64,000 nt of DNA from the NCBI GenBank assembly GCA_947652115.1, contig OX393570.1, forward strand, positions 15,477,188 through 15,541,187, given 5' to 3'. Position numbers and translations under genes: made by a program. Below the pieces are notes generated by a model. The model saw nothing but the letters and a program-made list of their open reading frames with translations. It was not told the DNA's origin and ran no database searches. Of the stretch, positions 58,784 through 64,000 are shown piece by piece. Every line of letters begins with the position of its first letter. Position 1 is the stretch's first letter. This stretch comes from Blastomussa wellsi (taxonomy: Eukaryota; Cnidaria; Anthozoa; Scleractinia; Plerogyridae).

Positions 58784-59332
58784 GGCTCCATTTATATGGT
58801 TTCGGGTACCCGAGACAGCCCTCCCCCCGAGTAATACCCTGGGCGAGCTAAAACTTCTACCAACCGTTTACATGATCCTGCCCGAGTTGTCTCGGGGGGA
58901 CGAGACAACCCCCCGAGACAACTCGGGTAGGCGAGTTGTCTCGTCTCGGCAGGTAAGGTAACCCTGGTAAGCGGGACAACTTTTTCTCATATAATATAAA
59001 CTAAACTAATTCTAATATAAACGCTCGCCTACCCGAGACAACTCACGACGTGGCGAGTATCACGTAATGTTAGGATTTCAGGTTTAATAGCGCAAATTTG
59101 CACTAAATAAATAGAATTTAACCCAGCAAGGTTTCCAGTGATCGAATGAACGAAATAAATTCAAAGGAAGAAGGATAACTGGCGACTTGAATATTTAAAT
59201 ACTTTATGAATAATCAAACATGGTCAACTTTTACTCAGCCGACAGCGACAATTTTTTGTCATATAAACGCTCGATAAAGTTGCCTCGGGAGGGAGGGCTG
59301 TCTCGGGTACCCGAGACCATGTAACTGGGCCC
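58784..59332. mobile_element. MITE with TAA target site, Harbinger-like
   Basis: TAA at 58781-58783 and 59333-59335 flanks inverted arms GGCTCCATTTATATGG and CCATGTAACTGGGCCC. TCGGGTACCCGAGACAGCCC and its mirror follow, and GAGACAACTCGGGTAGGCGA occurs several times inside. A 3-bp TWA target site is typical of PIF/Harbinger transposases. Confidence 0.7.
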
Positions 59333-59339
59333 TAAAGCG

Positions 59340-60342
59340 CGTCATCAAAGGCTACACATTACATCGAATACCCACCTCAACAGAACAGAGAGAAACCCCT
59401 GATTCAGATGACTTGGCAACCTATGGAAAGAAGTCCACAGCCATAACAGCACTGATCGTTGAAACATCGCCATATATCGCGTGAAAAGTCGAAGACGTTT
59501 GGATTTATCCTCCTTTACAACTAACCTTATCAGGAGTAAAGTCTGTAAACTAGGCTAGACCGTAAGACAGGAAGTCGAATTTCAACGAGCAATTTAATAT
59601 TAGGGATTTTTCCCTCATTCCTTTCAATATCACTATAAGTGCGACTTCACATATTAATTATTCTGGCTCAAACACGTGATGAAATTGTTAAAAAAATACT
59701 GTAACATTATAAGGAAAAATAGCCTGTATTTACAGTATCTGTGTGTGCATGATGGCCTTTTTTAAACTGACAGAAATGTTACTCAGTGTTAACGCAATCT
59801 CGTCCCCAGAGCCCGCTTATTTTTTGGTCGGCACCAAGAACACGGGCTCTGGCCTAGGCCTTTACAGATTATGCTAGCATTTGTAGTTCACTGTGAATCA
59901 CTGAGCGGCGTCTGAAACGGTCTGAGCCCGGGTCTGGGGTGCACCGGAACCAGAAGTCGAACCACATGTTTATTTGAATTTTATTGTGGATTTGTTGCGT
60001 TTCTTTCTTGTAGACCAACGGCTTCTAATTAAAACATAGGCACGCAATGCCTGCGAGCGTTATTTTTTTCAGTTTTGATATGGACGTATTGGGAATTTTT
60101 TTTGGTCAGCAAAACTAGCCCGTCCAAAACGAACGCTCAATGACCAATTTAGTGTTGGGCCTTTTGCTGACGGCGTGTGCATTTTAAGTAAATGAGCGAA
60201 ACGCAAAATACATTTGACTAGCGAATTCATTCACGACGAAACTTTCCTGTCGAGCATGAATAATATATCTGTAAAAACTGCAGTAATCAGTTTAATCAAT
60301 CACTTTACTGCGCATGACATTCCATTTTTATCAAACAATTTC
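59340..60342. other. Unassigned DNA
   Basis: No gene recognised. 59795-59845 holds CTCGTCCCCAGAGCCCGC and GCGGGCTCTGG-like fragments of the hairpin element that is complete at 60343-60413. Confidence 0.35.
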
Positions 60343-60413
60343 ACAATCTCGTCCCCAGAGCCCGCTTTTCTTTTGGTCAGCATAACGAAAAGCGGCCTCT
60401 GGGGACGAGATTG
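60343..60413. mobile_element. Short hairpin MITE, CTCGTCCCCAGAG arms
   Basis: CAATCTCGTCCCCAGAGCCC and GGCCTCTGGGGACGAGATTG are inverted copies with CGCTTTTC/GAAAAGCG inside. The element is 71 bp. Confidence 0.75.
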
Positions 60414-62536
60414 ACAATTTGACTGGTTTCTTGATGCAACCCCAAACCTGATTGGATTGATGTACGTCTATAACTTGGGTGTGACGCCTAAAAGTCTAAT
60501 TTGATTACTTTGCGGTTGCACTTGCCGCCACAAAGTCTGCAGCAATATTTGAGGGATTCCATACCACAAATCTTTAGAAAATATCAATGCTTTTAAACTC
60601 TCTTCTTTAACACTACTTATTACTACACGGCATTACAATGTTGTGAAGACATACCCACCTACCGCTTGTTGTGACTAAATGCCAATTCTAATTGACAAAG
60701 CTATTTCTACCTGAAAATGAAAAATTCAGAGATTCAAAGGACAGTGCCGAATGCAACACCAAACGTGATTCTTGACAGCGGTAACACGATACTTTTGTTT
60801 ATTTGTAATATGATACTTTGCGTTTTCTTCGAAATGTTGAAACATGATACGTGATTTATTAAACACGCATCAAAGTATAAACGGATCAAATGGAAAAATA
60901 TATCTTTCCAAAGGGTTTTTAAAACGTAGTACAGTTAGTACATTGTTCTCTGGTTGTTACGAAATTTGTGCCGAAAATCCTGGTGAAAGATTTTGCATAT
61001 TTAATTACGAACGGTTCGTGAAATATTTACCAGAGCTGGTACGTCTGCAATGAAAGCTGTTTCTCCGGAATTACTGTGCCCTGCGTTCTTGAGTATGTGG
61101 CCTCCCTAACTTCAAATTCTTAAATGCCGTATGACATCTACTATGTCCTGAAGCAAAGTCTATGATCATGTCAGATCTCTCAGCTCTACTGATTTCAAAC
61201 AACTCCTCTCCGAGAAATAGGAAGCTGCGTACATCCGCAACTTCAAATTTAACCAAAATTAAAGCTATCGATACTTCAACCAGAAACATTTTAAAATTCA
61301 ACATTGCTCTTATTCACAACTAACCACAATCAACAAAAAACCCCTCAACTCAAAGCCGCCAAAACAGACTGCTCGCAGAATGTAAAATTTCACATCCTCG
61401 TGCCATCTTCACCACCATTAAAATTTCCGAACAGTTTTCCGCTTAAAACCCACACACAACGTTGTACACCAGAGCTACATAAACACCGAGTGCTGGAAAT
61501 AGAGACATCATGCCAACACCGCCCAATAAGGCCAAGTTTATACGAAAATAAAGATGGCCGTCCCTTGAATCCGAAACAAATATTGATACAAAATTAAACG
61601 ATACATACAAGCGGCAATTTCATTGGTTAGTGATCAATAGTATCCTAATTCTGATTGGTGTGAAATACATCGCTCGTCAGCCCATCCACCCATCCTTCCA
61701 CTGAATAGCGACATACGTCGTTACGCCGACTAAGAGTTATTTTTTTTTTTTGAAAAAAAAAAAAAAACTCTAAAATGTATTTTTTGGACTTATTTGCAAT
61801 TTTTTCAAATAGCATAATCTTAAAAACGGGGCATAATTTTAGCATAATTTGGCCAAAACAAAAGCAATGCTACTAGCATAATATGCTACTTTTACTAGCA
61901 TAATCTATAAAGACCTACTCTGGCCAGGATCGATCCCGGAAGTCCGCATTTCACGGACTTCAAGCCGTTGTGCACAAACTCAGAACTTTTTCGCTATACT
62001 CTGATTGGCCGAGAATCAAAACAATGCATCATGCGCATTGGCGCTGACCAAACGATAAGAGGGCTCTAGGGACAAGATTGAGTGTTAACGCTGCCTTAGC
62101 AGTGAGATGAGATCAATCCTCAGACGGACCCCACCTGTCTCTGGGTTTGCGCTAATTGATGGGCTTAATGACAACTGAAAGTCGGCCAGCATTCATTGAA
62201 CTAACCTGCCATCTGGCGCCTTTTTAATTGCGTGCGCGCATGCGCCCAGGATTCTTGCTCCCGGTTTGTTTAGTTTTTTAGCAATCTCTTACCTCGAGTA
62301 TCCGTTTCTTACTGCGCAGGCTTGACGAAACGAGCGACTCTCGAAAGTTCCGTTACAGGATCGATTTTGATTGGTTTTGAAGACAATAAAAATGGCCGAA
62401 GTAAAATACCATGTCGTTCGTTGGGTCAAGCTTTTGAAATGCAGGCATGCGCATTTCAACCGGAAGTCCGATATTTTCTGAGTTCAAATCGGATCTTTCC
62501 AGGGTCGCTTTGTTTCCCGACCGACCCTGGGTACGA
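60414..62536. other. Unassigned DNA left of the Penelope element
   Basis: No gene supported. An A/T hairpin of about 35 bases lies at 61734-61775. A GGATCGATCCCGG box at 61929-61941 may be a tRNA-derived relic. Repeat F copy 2 (CACCTGTCTCTGGGTT, GACAACTGAAAGTCGGCCAG) is at 62125-62195. Confidence 0.4.
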
Positions 62537-62565
62537 GGTTAGGTTAGGTTAGGTTAGGTTAGGTA
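62537..62565 (+). repeat. (GGTTA)5 telomere-like pentamer run
   Basis: Five exact GGTTA units then GGTA, just left of the Penelope ORF. GGTTA is a rotation of TTAGG, the arthropod-type telomere unit; cnidarian telomeres are normally TTAGGG. Confidence 0.85.
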
Positions 62566-62662
62566 TACTTTATTTAATTCAAAGAAACACGCTAGCCCCA
62601 GTCCCATTGTTTCAGAAATTGTATATATGCGGAATTTTTACTTCATGAACCTTAACTTGAAA

Positions 62663-64000
62663 ATGACCGTGGAGCGGTCGAAACGTCGTTCATATTTTTT
62701 ATCGCTTATTTTTATAACTAAATGTTTTAGTAAGAACTTATTACTTCGTATTTTAAAACGCGATAACCAACTGCACTTGTTCCGGCGTTTGGAACAGTGT
62801 AGTCAAAAGCAAATCAGTTGCGACACCGCTATTGAATTCCTGAAACTTTGTCAGAACTTTGGGTTGACTCCAACCTTCGCAAGAGTTGATGGCACAAAAA
62901 CCGCTAAATGGAAAAGATCAGCAAAGACCTTTGAGGAAAATGTCGTTGCAGAGGAACTTCGTCAGAAAGTAAAACGACGCAACGAACTGGCGGAAGAAAG
63001 TAACGCGATATACGAAGAGATTCACCAAGAATGCTCCGTTCTCCGTATTGCCTGCATACTGAAAACGATCGCGGCTCTTCGGAAAGAGCAATACTCACGC
63101 TTGATGAACAATCACACTAAAAAGATCTCAAGGCTTCTCTGCAAGGATAACGACATCGATGAACACATTAAGAATCTATCCTCATACAGATTATCATTCT
63201 TCCAGAAATTGGCCCTATGCCGTGGTTTGGACTTCGCTTTCCCACAACGCTTATCTCCTATGGAAGTAAAAGTGGCCTTCGAGAAAGCTTTTTGGAAACT
63301 TGAACCACAACTGAGCGAAGTAAACAAAGAACTAGCAGCTGCAACTTTGCGTTCCATTGCCCTTAATTATGTTAAACAGAAAGGTCCAACACCTCCAAGA
63401 TCAATGCTGAGAGCGATCGGTCAATTGAAAAAGAATGACGATATCATTATAACAAGACCAGATAAAGGCTCTGGGGTAGTCGTTATGGATAAATCTGAGT
63501 ATGTTCGTCTTCTGAAAGAAGCGTCTGTCAACGATGAAACCAAGTTCAAACACGTCGGCCTCGAGAGACCAAATACCAAGGGCAGACCTCCTAAGCATTA
63601 CCATCCGCTGCTTCAAAAAGAGAAGGAATTGACTTCCATTGTGAAGAGAATTCTACCAAAATCCATTGCTGACTCACTCGTCCAGACAGGCTCAAGGCTT
63701 GCCCACCTCTATGGCCTTCCAAAAACACACAAGGAAAAGTTAGCAATGCGTCCCATCCTGTCGGCAACTGGGACCTATAACTACAAGCTCGCTAAGTGGC
63801 TAGACGAGAAGTTGAAGCCCTTATCCAGCAATGAACATACCATTGGTGATATCTTCTCCTTCGCTGATGATCTCCAGGAGATGGAAATTAGCGACCATCA
63901 CATTTTGGTGTCATATGACGTTTCTGCACTATTTACCAACGTGCCTGTGGACGAGACGATTGGAATCCTAGCGAGAAAAGCCTTCCAAGACGATTGGTTT
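62663..64000 (+). CDS. Penelope-like element reverse transcriptase (partial)
   Basis: An uninterrupted frame of 446 codons from ATG 62663 to the window edge; a later methionine could be the real start. The N-terminal half is Lys/Glu-rich and helical. The RT domain begins at about residue 255 with IIITRPDKGSGVVVMDKSEY, and ARLAHLYGLPKTHK-like text (SRLAHLYGLPKTHKEKLAMR) follows. RPILSATGTYNYKLAKWLDE and SYDVSALFTNVPVDETI carry the first catalytic Asp. These are signatures of Penelope-like RTs. The second catalytic block and the GIY-YIG endonuclease would lie past the edge. The lack of stops suggests a young copy. Confidence 0.9.
   Translation, partial: MTVERSKRRSYFLSLIFITKCFSKNLLLRILKRDNQLHLFRRLEQCSQKQISCDTAIEFLKLCQNFGLTPTFARVDGTKTAKWKRSAKTFEENVVAEELRQKVKRRNELAEESNAIYEEIHQECSVLRIACILKTIAALRKEQYSRLMNNHTKKISRLLCKDNDIDEHIKNLSSYRLSFFQKLALCRGLDFAFPQRLSPMEVKVAFEKAFWKLEPQLSEVNKELAAATLRSIALNYVKQKGPTPPRSMLRAIGQLKKNDDIIITRPDKGSGVVVMDKSEYVRLLKEASVNDETKFKHVGLERPNTKGRPPKHYHPLLQKEKELTSIVKRILPKSIADSLVQTGSRLAHLYGLPKTHKEKLAMRPILSATGTYNYKLAKWLDEKLKPLSSNEHTIGDIFSFADDLQEMEISDHHILVSYDVSALFTNVPVDETIGILARKAFQDDWF
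62665..62687 (+). other. Hammerhead-like hairpin at 5' end of Penelope ORF
   Basis: A perfect 5-bp stem, GACCG/CGGTC, with a TGGAG loop is followed at once by GAAACGTC. It resembles stem II plus the GAAA box and cleavage triplet of hammerhead ribozymes in Penelope pseudo-LTRs. The CUGANGA box is degraded and stem III is absent. Confidence 0.5.

Noticed and set aside
60844..61053. 69-codon plus-strand ORF
   Set aside because: No family resemblance and no splice or promoter support.

Overview
The window looks like nuclear DNA of an anthozoan cnidarian, most probably a stony coral. The reasons are an AT-rich, intron-rich sequence, GT-AG introns, dense non-autonomous DNA transposons, Penelope-like retroelements, tRNA-derived SINEs, and an animal TPR-CHAT (TTC28-like) gene. 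There are no operons, Shine-Dalgarno sites or CRISPR arrays. The species cannot be fixed from the sequence alone.

Layout. 1-6.3 kb: the 5' part of an unidentified minus-strand gene, with three phase-compatible exons at 6111-5963, 2941-2897 and 2359-2218. 6.3-17.5 kb: a transposon-rich intergenic stretch with an intact SINE flanked by a 12-bp target duplication, a pentanucleotide satellite, decayed LINE and Penelope fragments, and several hairpin MITEs. 17.5-41.5 kb: a plus-strand gene for the PP2A 65-kDa scaffold (A) subunit in at least 21 coding exons, whose introns carry many transposon insertions. 41.8-45.4 kb: two exons of a second unidentified minus-strand gene, convergent with the PP2A gene; the intron between them holds two frameshifted Crypton/QRICH1-like fragments and a 270-bp direct repeat. 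45.8-53.6 kb: a recent tandem duplication of about 3.9 kb. 52.6-56.0 kb: a minus-strand TPR-CHAT protease-like gene, whose CHAT-encoding 3' end lies in the distal duplicate; the proximal duplicate is a headless CHAT copy. A 200-base assembly gap (56301-56500) follows its 5' side. 56.5-62.5 kb: MITEs and unassigned DNA. 62.5-64 kb: the intact start of a Penelope-like reverse transcriptase, running off the window.

The genes do not form a pathway. The PP2A A subunit is a housekeeping scaffold for a phosphatase. The TPR-CHAT protein is a predicted caspase-fold protease with a long scaffold, of a class related to bacterial CHAT proteases. The most noteworthy items are the TPR-CHAT gene with its truncated tandem copy, two unannotated minus-strand genes recovered from splice-phase logic, and a recurring hammerhead-like hairpin motif attached to several Penelope-type repeats.

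Coordinates of spliced genes come from reading splice sites and codon phase by eye; no alignment or transcript data were available.
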